From Flavobacterium sp. (GTDB lineage: Bacteria; Bacteroidota; Bacteroidia; Flavobacteriales; Flavobacteriaceae): DNA of 64,000 nucleotides. Below are positions 8,208 to 17,322 of this stretch, in pieces. The stretch lies in assembly GCA_020403245.1 (NCBI GenBank), contig JADBYA010000005.1:124001-188000 (forward strand). The letters run 5' to 3'. The notes beneath the pieces are model-generated. The model saw only the letters and a program-made list of their open reading frames with translations, was not told where the DNA came from and did no database searches. Every line of letters starts with the position of its first letter. The first letter of the stretch is position 1. A program made the position numbers and the translations under genes.

Positions 8208-8654
8208 ATGAGTACTATTTTCAATTCATCGGACAACGATTTTATCATTTCAAGAATAAATCAATTAACACCAGAAAGTAAAGCCCATTGGGGAAAAATG
8301 AATGTTTCGCAAATGATAGTGCATTGTCAACAACCGCTATTGGTATCGGAAGGAAAACTCGGAGTAAAAAGAAGCTTAATTGGAATAGTAATAGGTAACT
8401 TGATGAAAAAGAAGTTCTTAAACAAAAAATTTGGAAAAAATCTACCTACCGACAAAAAGTTTATTATTACCTATAATCCCGAATTTGAAAAAGAAAAACA
8501 GCTGTTGATAAATCAAATTCAAAGTTTTGAGAAGAAAGGAAATTCGGTTATTAAAAATTTTAAACATCCTTTTTTTGGTTCAATGACTGCCGAGGAATGG
8601 GGAATAATATCTTACAAACACTTAGATCATCATCTGAAACAATTTGGGGTTTAA
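8208..8654 (+). CDS. DUF1569 family protein
   Basis: 148 residues, resembling DUF1569, a DinB-like four-helix family. Conserved-looking parts are SKAHWGKMNVSQMIVHCQQ near the N terminus, with a candidate metal His, and the C-terminal SYKHLDHHLKQFG, whose histidines are typical of the group. No catalytic activity is established for the family. It is followed by a very short open frame (8666-8740) and a methyltransferase gene in the same direction. Confidence 0.75.
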   Translation: MSTIFNSSDNDFIISRINQLTPESKAHWGKMNVSQMIVHCQQPLLVSEGKLGVKRSLIGIVIGNLMKKKFLNKKFGKNLPTDKKFIITYNPEFEKEKQLLINQIQSFEKKGNSVIKNFKHPFFGSMTAEEWGIISYKHLDHHLKQFGV

Positions 8655-8665
8655 ACTTTCTCATT

Positions 8666-8740
8666 ATGAAATCACCATTAACAACAAGTTTGTTGCAAAC
8701 AAACACCAATGAAGATAAGGTGATTCCATATGACCAATAA
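8666..8740 (+). other. Very short open frame, possible gene remnant
   Basis: A 24-codon frame lies between the DUF1569 and methyltransferase genes, ending in a hydrophilic stretch NTNEDKVIPYDQ that reads like the C terminus of a larger protein. No counterpart was recognised. It could equally be chance. Confidence 0.15.
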
Positions 8741-8761
8741 AAAAAGAATAATTATCTACAT

Positions 8762-9562
8762 ATGAAAAATGATTTCGATTATTTAAAAACCAACAAACAA
8801 ACTTGGAACAACAAAACAGCTATTCATATTGAATCTGAATTTTATAATAACAAAAGTTTTTTGGAAGGCAAATCAACTTTAAATTCAATTGAACTTTCTC
8901 TTTTGGGCGATTTAAACAATAAAAGAATACTTCATCTTCAGTGTCATTTTGGGCAAGATACAATGACTTTTTCCAGACTTGGAGCAAAAGCTACGGGAAT
9001 AGATTTTTCAGACAAAGCCATAGAAAAAGCAAGAGCGTTTTCGGAAAAACTAAATCTTGATACCACATTTATTTGTTGTGATATTTATGACATTCCAAAC
9101 CATCTTGACGAAAAATTTGATATTGTTTTCACTAGTTATGGAACCATCGGTTGGTTGCCCGATATAGATAAATGGGCCGCTGTCGTTTCTCATTTTTTAA
9201 AGCCAAAAGGAAAATTTATTATGGCCGATTTTCATCCAGTTATTTGGATGTTTGACAATGATTTTAAAAAAGTTTTTTATAGTTATTTTAATATCGAGCC
9301 CATTATTGAAGTAGAAACTGGTACTTATGCTGATAAAAATTCCAAAATAGAAACTAAAACAATTACATGGAATCATCCAACAAGTGAGGTTTTAAACGCA
9401 TTAATTCAATCTGGTTTAGAAATCAATTCTTTTAATGAATATGATTATTCGCCCTATAATTGTTTCAATCAAACAGAAGAATTTGAAAAAGGAAAATTTA
9501 GAATTAAACCTTTGAGCAATAAAATCCCGATGGTATTTTCCATCGAAGCTACAAAAAAATAA
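8762..9562 (+). CDS. Class I SAM-dependent methyltransferase
   Basis: 266 residues. The SAM-binding Rossmann core begins at about residue 55: motif I is [19 protein letters not shown] with the acidic motif II GIDFS, then [10 protein letters not shown] and [16 protein letters not shown]. The N-terminal region resembles small-molecule methyltransferases that begin with NKQTWNNK. The substrate is not identifiable. The gene lies 16 bp upstream of trmD on the same strand and may be co-transcribed with it, which says nothing firm about function. Confidence 0.85.
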   Translation: MKNDFDYLKTNKQTWNNKTAIHIESEFYNNKSFLEGKSTLNSIELSLLGDLNNKRILHLQCHFGQDTMTFSRLGAKATGIDFSDKAIEKARAFSEKLNLDTTFICCDIYDIPNHLDEKFDIVFTSYGTIGWLPDIDKWAAVVSHFLKPKGKFIMADFHPVIWMFDNDFKKVFYSYFNIEPIIEVETGTYADKNSKIETKTITWNHPTSEVLNALIQSGLEINSFNEYDYSPYNCFNQTEEFEKGKFRIKPLSNKIPMVFSIEATKK

Positions 9563-9578
9563 TATTTATCTTAGCCGA

Positions 9579-10253
9579 ATGAGAATAGATATCATCACCA
9601 TATTACCCGAATTAATGAAAAGCCCTTTCGAAGCTTCAATCATGAAAAGAGCTATCGAAAAAGGATTGGTGGAAGTCCATTTTCATAATTTGAGAGATTT
9701 TACGACTAATAAGCAGAAATCGGTTGATGATTATCCTTTTGGTGGCGGTGCTGGAATGGTCATGAACATTCAACCCATAGATGATTGTATTGCCCATTTA
9801 AAAAGTCAAAGAAATTACGACGAAATCATTTATATGTCGCCCGATGGGGAAACTTTGAACCAAAAGATGGCAAATTCCATGTCGATGCTAGAAAACGTAA
9901 TCATTCTTTGCGGACATTATAAAGGAGTTGACCAGCGTGTTCGCGATCATTTGATTACCAAAGAAATTTCTATAGGCGATTATGTGCTTTCGGGAGGAGA
10001 AATTGGTGCCATTGTTTTTTGCGATGCTATTATTCGATTAATTCCTGGTGTTTTGAGCGATGAAACCTCAGCATTGACAGATAGTTTTCAGGATAATCTG
10101 CTGTCAGGACCAATTTATACTCGTCCAGCTGATTACAAAGGTTGGAAAGTACCCGAAGTTTTAACTAGTGGACATTTTGCTAAAATTGACAAATGGAGAG
10201 AAGATATGGCTTATGAACATACCAAAAACAGAAGGCCTGATTTACTAGAATAA
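9579..10253 (+). CDS. trmD: tRNA (guanine-N1)-methyltransferase
   Basis: 224 residues, the SPOUT-class enzyme that makes m1G37 in tRNAs reading codons that start with C. Recognisable are [11 protein letters not shown] at the N terminus, [13 protein letters not shown], the SAM knot region [13 protein letters not shown] and GDYVLSGGE, and the C-terminal domain ending [10 protein letters not shown]. Length is at the short end of the TrmD range. It precedes rplS, as in many bacteria, but here rplS has its own promoter in the gap, after a hairpin that could end trmD transcription. Confidence 0.97.
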   Translation: MRIDIITILPELMKSPFEASIMKRAIEKGLVEVHFHNLRDFTTNKQKSVDDYPFGGGAGMVMNIQPIDDCIAHLKSQRNYDEIIYMSPDGETLNQKMANSMSMLENVIILCGHYKGVDQRVRDHLITKEISIGDYVLSGGEIGAIVFCDAIIRLIPGVLSDETSALTDSFQDNLLSGPIYTRPADYKGWKVPEVLTSGHFAKIDKWREDMAYEHTKNRRPDLLE

Positions 10254-10332
10254 ATTCCAAAATTTAAATTCCAAATTCCAAAGTTTTATAACCTAATTTA
10301 AAAAAGTTTTGGAATTTGGGATTTGAAAATTG
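10254..10332. repeat. Heptad hairpin (AAATTCC arms) after trmD
   Basis: Arm one is built of AAATTCC-like heptamers directly after the trmD stop; arm two (from about 10303) is the complement, GGAATTTGGGATTT. They can fold into a long hairpin and may act as a terminator. The right arm also supplies the TTTG used as the -33 box of the rplS promoter. Confidence 0.7.
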
Positions 10333-10351
10333 ATTTTTTTAATTATATTTG
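10322..10351 (+). promoter_or_regulatory. rplS promoter
   Basis: TTTG at 10322-10325 and TATATTTG at 10344-10351 are separated by 18 bp, fitting the Bacteroidota sigma-A consensus. Transcription would start a few bases after 10351 and produce a leader of about 65-70 nt before rplS. Confidence 0.7.
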
Positions 10352-10360
10352 CCCCCACAT

Positions 10361-10398
10361 TTGACTAACCTCTGGCGAAAACCGTGAATGTTACTCAG
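10361..10398 (+). promoter_or_regulatory. Candidate structured leader of rplS (ribosomal protein autoregulation?)
   Basis: Within the rplS leader TGA-C-TAAC (10362-10369) pairs with GTTA-C-TCA (10390-10397), a seven-pair helix with one C-C mismatch, and inside it GG-CGAAAA-CC forms a small GNRA-like hairpin. Ribosomal protein leaders of this size often bind their own product. That L19 binds here is inference. Confidence 0.45.
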
Positions 10399-10424
10399 AT
10401 TTTAAAACCATAATATTTAAAAAA

Positions 10425-10775
10425 ATGGCAAATTTAGTAGATTTCGTTAACAACGAATTATCAACAAAAAAAGATTTCCCCGTATTTGGAGCTGGTGATA
10501 CCATCACAGTTTACTACGAAATTAAAGAGGGTGAAAAAACAAGAACTCAGTTTTTCAAAGGAGTTGTAATACAAAGAAAAGGTGCAGGAATTACAGAAAC
10601 TTTTACAATCCGTAAAATGTCTGGTGCTATTGGTGTAGAGCGTATCTTCCCAGTGAATATGCCAGCTTTGCAAAAAGTTGAAGTGAACCAAAAAGGTAAA
10701 GTTCGTAGAGCTCGTATCTACTACTTTAGAGAACTTACTGGTAAAAAAGCAAAAATCAAAGAAAGAAGAAGGTAG
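10425..10775 (+). CDS. rplS: 50S ribosomal protein L19
   Basis: 116 residues, full length for L19. Family signatures are FPVFGAGDTITVYYEIKEG, TRTQFFKGVVIQRKG, ITETFTIRKMSGAIGVERIFP and the basic C terminus RRARIYYFRELTGKKAKI. L19 sits at the subunit interface of the ribosome. It has its own promoter and a leader with possible secondary structure upstream, and a strong terminator follows, so it is probably transcribed as a single gene despite following trmD. Confidence 0.98.
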   Translation: MANLVDFVNNELSTKKDFPVFGAGDTITVYYEIKEGEKTRTQFFKGVVIQRKGAGITETFTIRKMSGAIGVERIFPVNMPALQKVEVNQKGKVRRARIYYFRELTGKKAKIKERRR

Positions 10776-10799
10776 TGCTATACTTTCTATTCATAAAAA

Positions 10800-10836
10800 G
10801 TCTCGTCTTGTTACAAAACTAGACGAGATTTTTTTA
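10800..10836 (+). terminator. rplS terminator
   Basis: Stem TCTCGTCT / AGACGAGA (10801-10808 and 10821-10828) with a 12-base loop and a seven-T run, 25 bp after the rplS stop. Confidence 0.9.
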
Positions 10837-10953
10837 TTCCATTACTATTGGCCGTTAATTTTATTAAATTATCATTATTTTATACTTAAAATAACAATTT
10901 CATAATTCATTCAATTTCATTCTTGTTATAAAAGGAAATCCTATCTTATTAAT

Positions 10954-10961
10954 TATATTTG
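10954..10961 (+). promoter_or_regulatory. icd -7 promoter element
   Basis: TATATTTG matches TAnnTTTG and lies 33 bp before the icd ATG. A clear -33 box at the expected distance is not visible. The match also shows that the longer TTG-initiated frame from 10959 is not the coding start. Confidence 0.5.
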
Positions 10962-10994
10962 CTTCCGCGAAAAATATCAACAAACAACAACAAT

Positions 10995-12218
10995 ATGGCC
11001 AAAATTAAAGTAGCTAATCCAGTGGTAGAATTGGATGGCGATGAAATGACACGAATTATTTGGAACTTTATTAAAGAACAACTTATTCTTCCTTATCTCG
11101 ACTTAGATATTAAATACTACGATTTAGGCATTGAAAATAGAGAAGCGACAAAAGACCAAATCACAATTGATTCAGCAGAAGCCATTAAAAAATATAATGT
11201 TGGAATTAAATGTGCCACGATTACTCCAGATGAAGAGCGCGTCAAAGAATTTAGTCTTTCTAAAATGTGGAAATCACCAAACGGAACTATTCGAAATATT
11301 GTCGGAGGAACTGTTTTTAGGGAGCCAATAATAATGAGTAACGTTCCTCGTTACGTTCAAGGTTGGACAAAACCTATCGTTATTGGGCGTCACGCTTTTG
11401 GAGATCAATACAAAGCTACCGATACTGTAATAAAAGGGAAAGGAAAACTGACGATGAGTTTTACTAATGAAGCTGGTGAAACTAAAACTTGGGAAGTTTA
11501 TGATTTTGAAGGTGATGGTGTTGCTATGGCAATGTACAATACTGACGAAAGTATTTATGGTTTTGCACATTCCTCTTTTCAAATGGCTTTGACCAAAAAA
11601 TGGCCCTTATACTTATCTACGAAAAACACCATTTTGAAAGCATATGATGGACGTTTCAAAGATATTTTTGAAGAAGTGTATCAATCAACTTACAAAGCTG
11701 AATTTGAAGCAAACGGGATGATTTACGAACACCGACTTATTGATGATATGGTGGCTTCTTGTATGAAATGGAATGGCGGATTTGTTTGGGCTTGTAAAAA
11801 TTATGATGGCGATGTACAGTCGGATACTGTAGCACAAGGATTTGGTTCACTAGGATTAATGACTTCTGTATTGGTAACTCCAGACGGAAAAACCGTTGAG
11901 GCCGAAGCTGCTCACGGAACAGTTACACGTCATTACAGAGAACATCAAAAAGGAAGAGCTACTTCTACCAACCCCATTGCGTCTATTTTTGCTTGGACAA
12001 GAGGACTAGAACACCGCGGTAAACTAGACGGAAATCAGGAATTAATTGATTTTTGTTTGAAACTCGAACAAGTTTGTATTGAAACTGTTGAAAGCGGAAA
12101 AATGACCAAAGATTTAGCGATGTTAGTAAAACCAGAAGGTTTGACCAGTGCAGATTATTTGACAACCGAAGGATTTTTAGCAGCTATCAAAGAAAATCTT
12201 GATGCTAAATTAGGATAA
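10995..12218 (+). CDS. icd: NADP-dependent isocitrate dehydrogenase (eukaryote-like type)
   Basis: 407 residues converting isocitrate to 2-oxoglutarate in the TCA cycle. The start at ATG 10995 gives [20 protein letters not shown], the normal N terminus; the frame reaches back to 10959 only through a TTG codon inside the promoter. Typical parts are [20 protein letters not shown] (substrate Ser/Asn/Arg), the metal-binding Asp region LIDDMVA and the NADP site [17 protein letters not shown]. The sequence belongs to the homodimeric subfamily shared with eukaryotic cytosolic and mitochondrial IDH rather than the E. coli type. Confidence 0.95.
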   Translation: MAKIKVANPVVELDGDEMTRIIWNFIKEQLILPYLDLDIKYYDLGIENREATKDQITIDSAEAIKKYNVGIKCATITPDEERVKEFSLSKMWKSPNGTIRNIVGGTVFREPIIMSNVPRYVQGWTKPIVIGRHAFGDQYKATDTVIKGKGKLTMSFTNEAGETKTWEVYDFEGDGVAMAMYNTDESIYGFAHSSFQMALTKKWPLYLSTKNTILKAYDGRFKDIFEEVYQSTYKAEFEANGMIYEHRLIDDMVASCMKWNGGFVWACKNYDGDVQSDTVAQGFGSLGLMTSVLVTPDGKTVEAEAAHGTVTRHYREHQKGRATSTNPIASIFAWTRGLEHRGKLDGNQELIDFCLKLEQVCIETVESGKMTKDLAMLVKPEGLTSADYLTTEGFLAAIKENLDAKLG

Positions 12219-12235
12219 TAGTTTATGCTTTATGC

Positions 12236-12268
12236 GCAAAGCGTTTTGATTAATCGGGACGCTTTTTT
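12236..12268 (+). terminator. icd terminator
   Basis: AAAGCGT (12238-12244) pairs with ACGCTTT (12259-12265), followed by T residues; it directly abuts the stop of the opposing secreted-protein gene at 12267. Confidence 0.65.
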
Positions 12269-12941
12269 ATTGCTTTTGTAATTCTCCGCTAGTTTTAAGA
12301 ATTATCAATTTTGCTTTTACACCAGTGGTCAAATTCCATTTATTGGTGGTTATCATCCCTTTCTTCTCATCGTAAATTGTAAACTGAGCTGTATTTGGAC
12401 CAGATTCACCTTGATTTAAAGCTTCTATTTCTATTTTGTTTATTCCTTCATTTAAGTCTAAAAAAACTTCTTTGAAGTCAACATCAAGTAAAATAGCATC
12501 TACAACAACCCTATCATTCAGCCAAATTCTGACCACATCGCCATCTGGTGCTTCGTGATCACGACAAGCAATGCTTATAATTTTTGTTCCTGTTCTAAAT
12601 TCGCCAAGAAAACTATCACTTTTAAATTTTTCAAGAATTTGTCCATCATTCTTATTGTTCATTCTATCCGTGTAAATTTTAGAAGGATTTTCAAAACTTT
12701 CCTTTTCCATTACACTCTTTTCTTCCTCAGGTTTTTTATTAATTAATGAAACACCTTCTAATAATTTGTCTTTTTTATCAAAAATACTTGGATAGGTTAT
12801 TGACTTAGAGGAAGTGGGAGAAATTTGTCCTGAACTATTAGTAACAGGGGCGATTTTCAGAGTCTTCTTAGGCAATTCAAATTGAGAATAACCTGAGTAG
12901 GATATAAATAATAAGATGAAAAATGTGGTTAAAATTTTCAT
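12267..12941 (-). CDS. Uncharacterised secreted protein
   Basis: 224 residues with a signal peptide (1-19, ending GYSQ). Residues 20-100 are low in conserved features and rich in Ser/Lys, probably extended. Residues about 105-215 form a beta-rich domain with TGTKIISIACRDHEAPDGD, VRIWLNDRVVVDAILLD, LNEGINKIEIEALNQGESG and NTAQFTIYD. This reads like a jelly-roll or carbohydrate-binding-like sandwich, but I cannot assign a family. Divergent from the TonB receptor gene, with 130 bp between them, so shared control is possible but unproven. Confidence 0.75.
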   Translation of the reverse strand: MKILTTFFILLFISYSGYSQFELPKKTLKIAPVTNSSGQISPTSSKSITYPSIFDKKDKLLEGVSLINKKPEEEKSVMEKESFENPSKIYTDRMNNKNDGQILEKFKSDSFLGEFRTGTKIISIACRDHEAPDGDVVRIWLNDRVVVDAILLDVDFKEVFLDLNEGINKIEIEALNQGESGPNTAQFTIYDEKKGMITTNKWNLTTGVKAKLIILKTSGELQKQ

Positions 12942-13071
12942 TGTTTTAAATTGAAAACGATGTAAAAGTATCTAAAATCATTCAATAAAATCTTTATTAT
13001 TAACCAAAGCTTAACAATTTATGAGTAACATAGTTGGATATTTGTAGTCAAATATTAAAATCAATATCTAA

Positions 13072-15441
13072 ATGCCAAAAAAAATAACGCTTTTACTATT
13101 ACTTTTACTTTCACTATTTTCTTTTTCCCAAGAAAAAGTTACTTTGAGTGGAACCATTTCTGACATAAAAAATAAAGAAACATTAATTGGAGTTTCTTTG
13201 TTCATAGAAGAAACAAAAAGTAGCTTTACTACCAATGAATACGGCTTTTATTCCATAACCCTACCCAAAGGTACGTATACGCTGTTGATTAGTTATGTTG
13301 GCTATCAAACCTCACAAGAAAAAATAAACCTTACTCAAGATGTTCGAAAAAATATTTTGATTTCCGAAACCAGTCAGCAACTCGATGAAGTTGTAATTGT
13401 TCAAAATAATAAACGCGTTGACATTAGAAAACCAGAAATGAGTGTCAATAAACTCACCATCCAAGAAATCAAAGAAATGCCAGTCATTTTTGGCGAAGTT
13501 GATATTTTAAAATCCATTTTAACCTTACCAGGTGTTACCAATGCTGGCGAAGGACAATCAGGTTTCAATGTTCGTGGTGGTGGTGCAGATCAAAATTTAG
13601 TATTATTAGACGAAGCAACAATCTATAATTCCTCACATCTTTTTGGGTTGTTCTCCGTTTTCAATCCAGATGCTATTAAAGATTTAAAGCTCTATAAAGG
13701 CGGAATTCCAGCGCGCTATGGCGGAAGGTTATCTTCTGTTTTGGATATTTATCAAAAAGAGGGAAACAAAAATGATTTTCACATGAATGGCGGTATCGGA
13801 TTGATTTCGAGTAGAATTTTGGCCGAAGGTCCCATTGTAAAAGGTAAAGGGTCCTTTGTAGTTGCAGGAAGAGCGTCTTATGCGCATCTTTTTTTGAAAT
13901 TGACTAACAATCCAAACTCGGCCTACTTTTATGATTTGAATACCAAATTGAGTTACTCTTTAAACGAAAAAAATAACATTTATCTTTCTGGGTATTTTGG
14001 GAGAGACGTTTTTCAATTGAGTGATAGTTTTATCAATACTTACGGAAACAGCGTTATAAATTTTAGATGGAATCATTTATTTTCTGATAAATTATTTTCG
14101 AATTTATCTCTAATTTACTCCGATTATTATTATGGTTTAAATTTGGAAATCATTGGTTTTAATTGGGATAGCGGCATCAAAAACTATAATGTTAAATACG
14201 ATTTTAAACATTATTTGACAGATAAACTTAAACTAACTTATGGTATCAATTCAAATTACTTTGATTTCAATCCTGGAAAAATTGAGCCTACTCGTTCTGA
14301 TTCAGGAATAAATGAAGACCAATTGGATAAAAAGTATGCCTTAGAAAATGCTATTTATATTGATGCAGAACATCAGATCTCTAAAAAAATTGCCATTACG
14401 TATGGCGTTAGGGTGAGTTCATTTCTCAGATTAGGACAACAAACATTAAATACGTATGCCAATAACCAACCTGTTACTTTCAACCCTAATTTTTTAATTT
14501 ATGAGAGCGCCGAACCTATTGGAACAGTGAGTTATGGTAAAAATGAAACTATAGCAAACTTTAACAATTTCGAACCGCGATTTGCGATTTCTTATACTTT
14601 AAATGATGATCAATCTATTAAAGGAAGTTATAACCGAATGTCACAATATTTGCATTTAATTTCAAATACCCAATCGCCAACACCTTTAGACGTATGGGCA
14701 CCCAGTGATCAATATTTAAAACCTCAGATTTTAGACCAAGTCGCTTTGGGCTATTTCCAAAATTTAAAAGACGATAAATATTCATTAGAACTGGAAACTT
14801 TTTTTAAGAAAATTAAAAACCGTGTTGATTATATTGATGGTGCCAATTTAATTGCAAATGAAGCTATTGAACGTGTTGTCCTAAATGGTCAGGCAAGAGC
14901 TTATGGTTTAGAAGTTTTGTTTCGCAAAAATACAGGACGATTTAAAGGTTGGTTATCTTATACACTTTCTCGAACCGAGCAAAAAGTGGAAGGAAGAACA
15001 GCTGTTGAAACAGGAATCAATAATGGCAATTGGTACAAAACTGGTTTTGACAAACTACATAATTTAGCTGTTGTTGCCAATTATAAATGGACAGAAAAAT
15101 GGCGATTTAGTGCCAATCTAACTTTCCAAACAGGACAACCCGTCACTTTTCCAAATGGACAATATGTTTATGAAGGAATTACGGTTCCAAATTATAGCTC
15201 AAGAAACGAGGACAACCTCCCGGCTTATCATCGCATAGATGTTTCGGCAACTTTGACCCCTAGAAAAAACAAAAAAAGAAAATGGGAAGCAGAATGGGTT
15301 TTTGGCATATACAATTTATACAATCGACAAAATGCTGCATCCATAACATTCAGACAAAATCAAGAAACGGGTACGAATGAAGCCCTACGATTATCCATTT
15401 TTGGAATAGTTCCAAGTGCAACTTATAACGTCAAATTTTAA
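13072..15441 (+). CDS. TonB-dependent outer-membrane receptor with carboxypeptidase-like N-terminal domain
   Basis: 789 residues. After a signal peptide (1-19) comes a carboxypeptidase-regulatory-like domain (about 22-105: VTLSGTISDIKNKETLIGVS, GTYTLLISYVGYQ), then a plug domain (about 125-235: FNVRGGGADQNLVLLDEATI, GGIPARYGGRLSSVLDI) and a beta-barrel ending in the aromatic-terminated strand ATYNVKF. It takes up an unknown substrate across the outer membrane using TonB energy. The next gene, three bases downstream, encodes a DUF4249 lipoprotein, the usual partner of this receptor type, probably its surface binding protein. Confidence 0.93.
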   Translation: MPKKITLLLLLLLSLFSFSQEKVTLSGTISDIKNKETLIGVSLFIEETKSSFTTNEYGFYSITLPKGTYTLLISYVGYQTSQEKINLTQDVRKNILISETSQQLDEVVIVQNNKRVDIRKPEMSVNKLTIQEIKEMPVIFGEVDILKSILTLPGVTNAGEGQSGFNVRGGGADQNLVLLDEATIYNSSHLFGLFSVFNPDAIKDLKLYKGGIPARYGGRLSSVLDIYQKEGNKNDFHMNGGIGLISSRILAEGPIVKGKGSFVVAGRASYAHLFLKLTNNPNSAYFYDLNTKLSYSLNEKNNIYLSGYFGRDVFQLSDSFINTYGNSVINFRWNHLFSDKLFSNLSLIYSDYYYGLNLEIIGFNWDSGIKNYNVKYDFKHYLTDKLKLTYGINSNYFDFNPGKIEPTRSDSGINEDQLDKKYALENAIYIDAEHQISKKIAITYGVRVSSFLRLGQQTLNTYANNQPVTFNPNFLIYESAEPIGTVSYGKNETIANFNNFEPRFAISYTLNDDQSIKGSYNRMSQYLHLISNTQSPTPLDVWAPSDQYLKPQILDQVALGYFQNLKDDKYSLELETFFKKIKNRVDYIDGANLIANEAIERVVLNGQARAYGLEVLFRKNTGRFKGWLSYTLSRTEQKVEGRTAVETGINNGNWYKTGFDKLHNLAVVANYKWTEKWRFSANLTFQTGQPVTFPNGQYVYEGITVPNYSSRNEDNLPAYHRIDVSATLTPRKNKKRKWEAEWVFGIYNLYNRQNAASITFRQNQETGTNEALRLSIFGIVPSATYNVKF

Positions 15442-15444
15442 ATT

Positions 15445-16263
15445 ATGAAAACATACACTCCCTTTTTATTCGTTTTATTATTTTCTTTTTTTTCATGCGA
15501 AAAAGTCATCGATGTCGATTTAGCCACTGGAAAACCTCGATTGGTTATTGAAGCTTCCATTAACTGGTTTGCAGAAACGAATGGTAACGAACAAAAAATA
15601 AAATTATCAACCACAACCGATTATTTTTCTAATCAAATTCCTCCAGTTTCTGGAGCGACTGTTTTTATTACCAATAGCAGTAATCAAACCTTTACTTTTA
15701 CAGAGGATGGAACAGCTGGCACCTATAAATGTTATAACTTTATTCCAATAGTTGGAGAGAATTATACTTTAACGGTTATCCATCAAGGTGAAACGTATAC
15801 AGCTACTGAAAGACTTTTAAACACACCCATCATTACAAGAGTTGAACAAGTCAATGATGGTGGCATTCTTGGGAATGAAAAAGAAATTAAATTCTTTTTC
15901 GATGATTTAGAAAACGAAACCAATTACTATTTCTTGAGAATTGATGATCCTTATAAAGTCATTCCAGAATATGGCGTTTTAGAAGATCGGTTTTTTCAAA
16001 ATAACGAGATGTTTGGTTTATACATTAGTGAAGATTTAAAAACGGGCGATATCTTAAAATTTAGATTAAATGGTATCACACTAAATTATTACAATTATAT
16101 GAACATTCTTTTGGCCCAAACAGGAACTACTAGTGCTGGTCCTTTTTCTACACCAACCTCTACAGTTAGAGGAAATGTACTAAACCAAACGAATTTTGAC
16201 AATTTTGCGTTGGGTTATTTCAGGTTAAGCAAAACCGAAACAAAAGAATATACGATTCAGTAA
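15445..16263 (+). CDS. DUF4249 lipoprotein, partner of the TonB receptor
   Basis: 272 residues with a lipoprotein signal (LLFSFFSC, Cys 18) followed by the DUF4249 opening EKVIDVDL and PRLVIEASINW. The body is beta-rich, with a transthyretin-like part containing PVSGATVFITN and GENYTLTVIHQGETYTA, and a C-terminal part ending YFRLSKTETKEYTI. DUF4249 proteins are almost always encoded next to TonB receptors, so a substrate-binding role comparable to SusD is inferred. The ligand is unknown. It starts three bases after the receptor stop, so the two are co-transcribed. Confidence 0.88.
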   Translation: MKTYTPFLFVLLFSFFSCEKVIDVDLATGKPRLVIEASINWFAETNGNEQKIKLSTTTDYFSNQIPPVSGATVFITNSSNQTFTFTEDGTAGTYKCYNFIPIVGENYTLTVIHQGETYTATERLLNTPIITRVEQVNDGGILGNEKEIKFFFDDLENETNYYFLRIDDPYKVIPEYGVLEDRFFQNNEMFGLYISEDLKTGDILKFRLNGITLNYYNYMNILLAQTGTTSAGPFSTPTSTVRGNVLNQTNFDNFALGYFRLSKTETKEYTIQ

Positions 16264-16377
16264 AAGTAAGAAGTACGAGGTAAGAAGTACGAGGTAAGAA
16301 GTACGAAGTACGAAGTACGAAGTACGAAGTATGAAGTGTTTTAATTACTTTTACGACTTCTAACTTGTAACTTCTTA
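16263..16377. repeat. Heptamer array with inverted partner arm (AAGTACG unit)
   Basis: About ten units of AAGTAAG / AAGTACG / AGGTAAG (16263-16338) are followed after a short spacer by a complementary arm made of degenerate heptamers (16348-16377, ACTTCTA ACTTGTA type). The whole can fold as a hairpin between the DUF4249 and thiamine pyrophosphokinase genes. Confidence 0.85.
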
Positions 16378-16384
16378 GTAAAAA

Positions 16385-17047
16385 ATGTCATCACATCATA
16401 TCGTTCGCGACGACCAAGAACCCGCATTGATTATTGCCAATGGGGAAATGTGTAGTTCCGAATTATTAGGACAACTGCTAGAATGGTCACCATTAGTTAT
16501 TGTTTTAGACTCGGCTATTGAACGAGTTTTAAAATTGGGCATCAAAGTAGATGTCTTATTAGGCGATTTTGATAGAGGTTTTGATGCCAATTATTATAAA
16601 GAAAAACAATACCCCATTGAGATTGTGTATGCGCCAAACCAAGACAAAACCGATTTGGAAAAAGCATTTGATTATTTAATCGAAAAAGGACATAAAGCCG
16701 CAAATGTCATCTGGGCAACCGGACGACGTGCCGATCATACCATTACCAATTTAACCAATATTGTTGCTTATCGCAATAAATTAAAAATCGTCATTTTAGA
16801 TGATCATTCGAAAGTCTTTTTACTCCAAAATCAATTTGAAAAATGGTATACTGCCAATACGATACTTTCGCTTATTCCCATTGGAAAAGTTTCGGGTATA
16901 ACTACCAATAATCTGTTCTTTTCTTTACATAATGAAGATTTAACCATTGGCTACCGAACCGGAAGCAGTAATCATGTAATCGAAGATGGCATGGTTTCAA
17001 TTATTCATACTGATGGTGATTTATTATTAATGGAATGCTGGGACTGA
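16385..17047 (+). CDS. Thiamine pyrophosphokinase
   Basis: 220 residues converting thiamine plus ATP to thiamine diphosphate. Family landmarks: the metal-binding LGDFDR near residue 59-64, APNQDKTDLEKAFDYL near 82-97, the ATP-side TGRRADHTITNL near 111-122, and the thiamine-site C-terminal region TGSSNHVIEDGMVSI. Length is normal. No signal or membrane segment. Heptamer arrays bound the gene on both sides. No TPP riboswitch was seen upstream. Confidence 0.92.
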   Translation: MSSHHIVRDDQEPALIIANGEMCSSELLGQLLEWSPLVIVLDSAIERVLKLGIKVDVLLGDFDRGFDANYYKEKQYPIEIVYAPNQDKTDLEKAFDYLIEKGHKAANVIWATGRRADHTITNLTNIVAYRNKLKIVILDDHSKVFLLQNQFEKWYTANTILSLIPIGKVSGITTNNLFFSLHNEDLTIGYRTGSSNHVIEDGMVSIIHTDGDLLLMECWD

Positions 17048-17320
17048 AGTAAAGTACGAAAAACGAAGTGAAAGGTACGATGTAAAAAGTTTGAAGTGAA
17101 ATATGTTATGTGTTTTTTATATTTTATGAATAAAGTATTTTTTTTTTAGAATTACTTTATGATGTATCTCAAATGGAAAACTTAAATTTGGATGCCTTTA
17201 TTAAACTTTTATTGAAAGAATCTAATGAAATTAAAAGCAATCATAGTTGCTTCCATAAAAACATCAAAAATCAAAACAATTAAAAAACTTCGTAATTCGC
17301 ACTTTGTAAATCGTACTTTC
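17046..17320. repeat. Degenerate heptamer arms bracketing a 190-bp relic-like stretch
   Basis: 17046-17097 reads as degenerate heptamers of AAGTACG/AAGTGAA type, and 17287-17320 is the same kind of array in inverse orientation just before uvrB. Between them is AT-rich sequence with a ten-T run and an open frame of 36 codons (17173-17283, MENLNLDAFIKLLLKESNEI...) that may be a gene fragment. I could not recognise its family. Confidence 0.6.
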
Positions 17321-17322
17321 AA

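Noticed and set aside
10959..10994. Longer icd frame starting with TTG
   Set aside because: The extension overlaps the TATATTTG promoter box and does not resemble IDH N termini; ATG 10995 gives the family start.
16264..16384. TPP riboswitch before the thiamine pyrophosphokinase gene
   Set aside because: The gap is filled by a heptamer array; no CUGAGA-type core is present.
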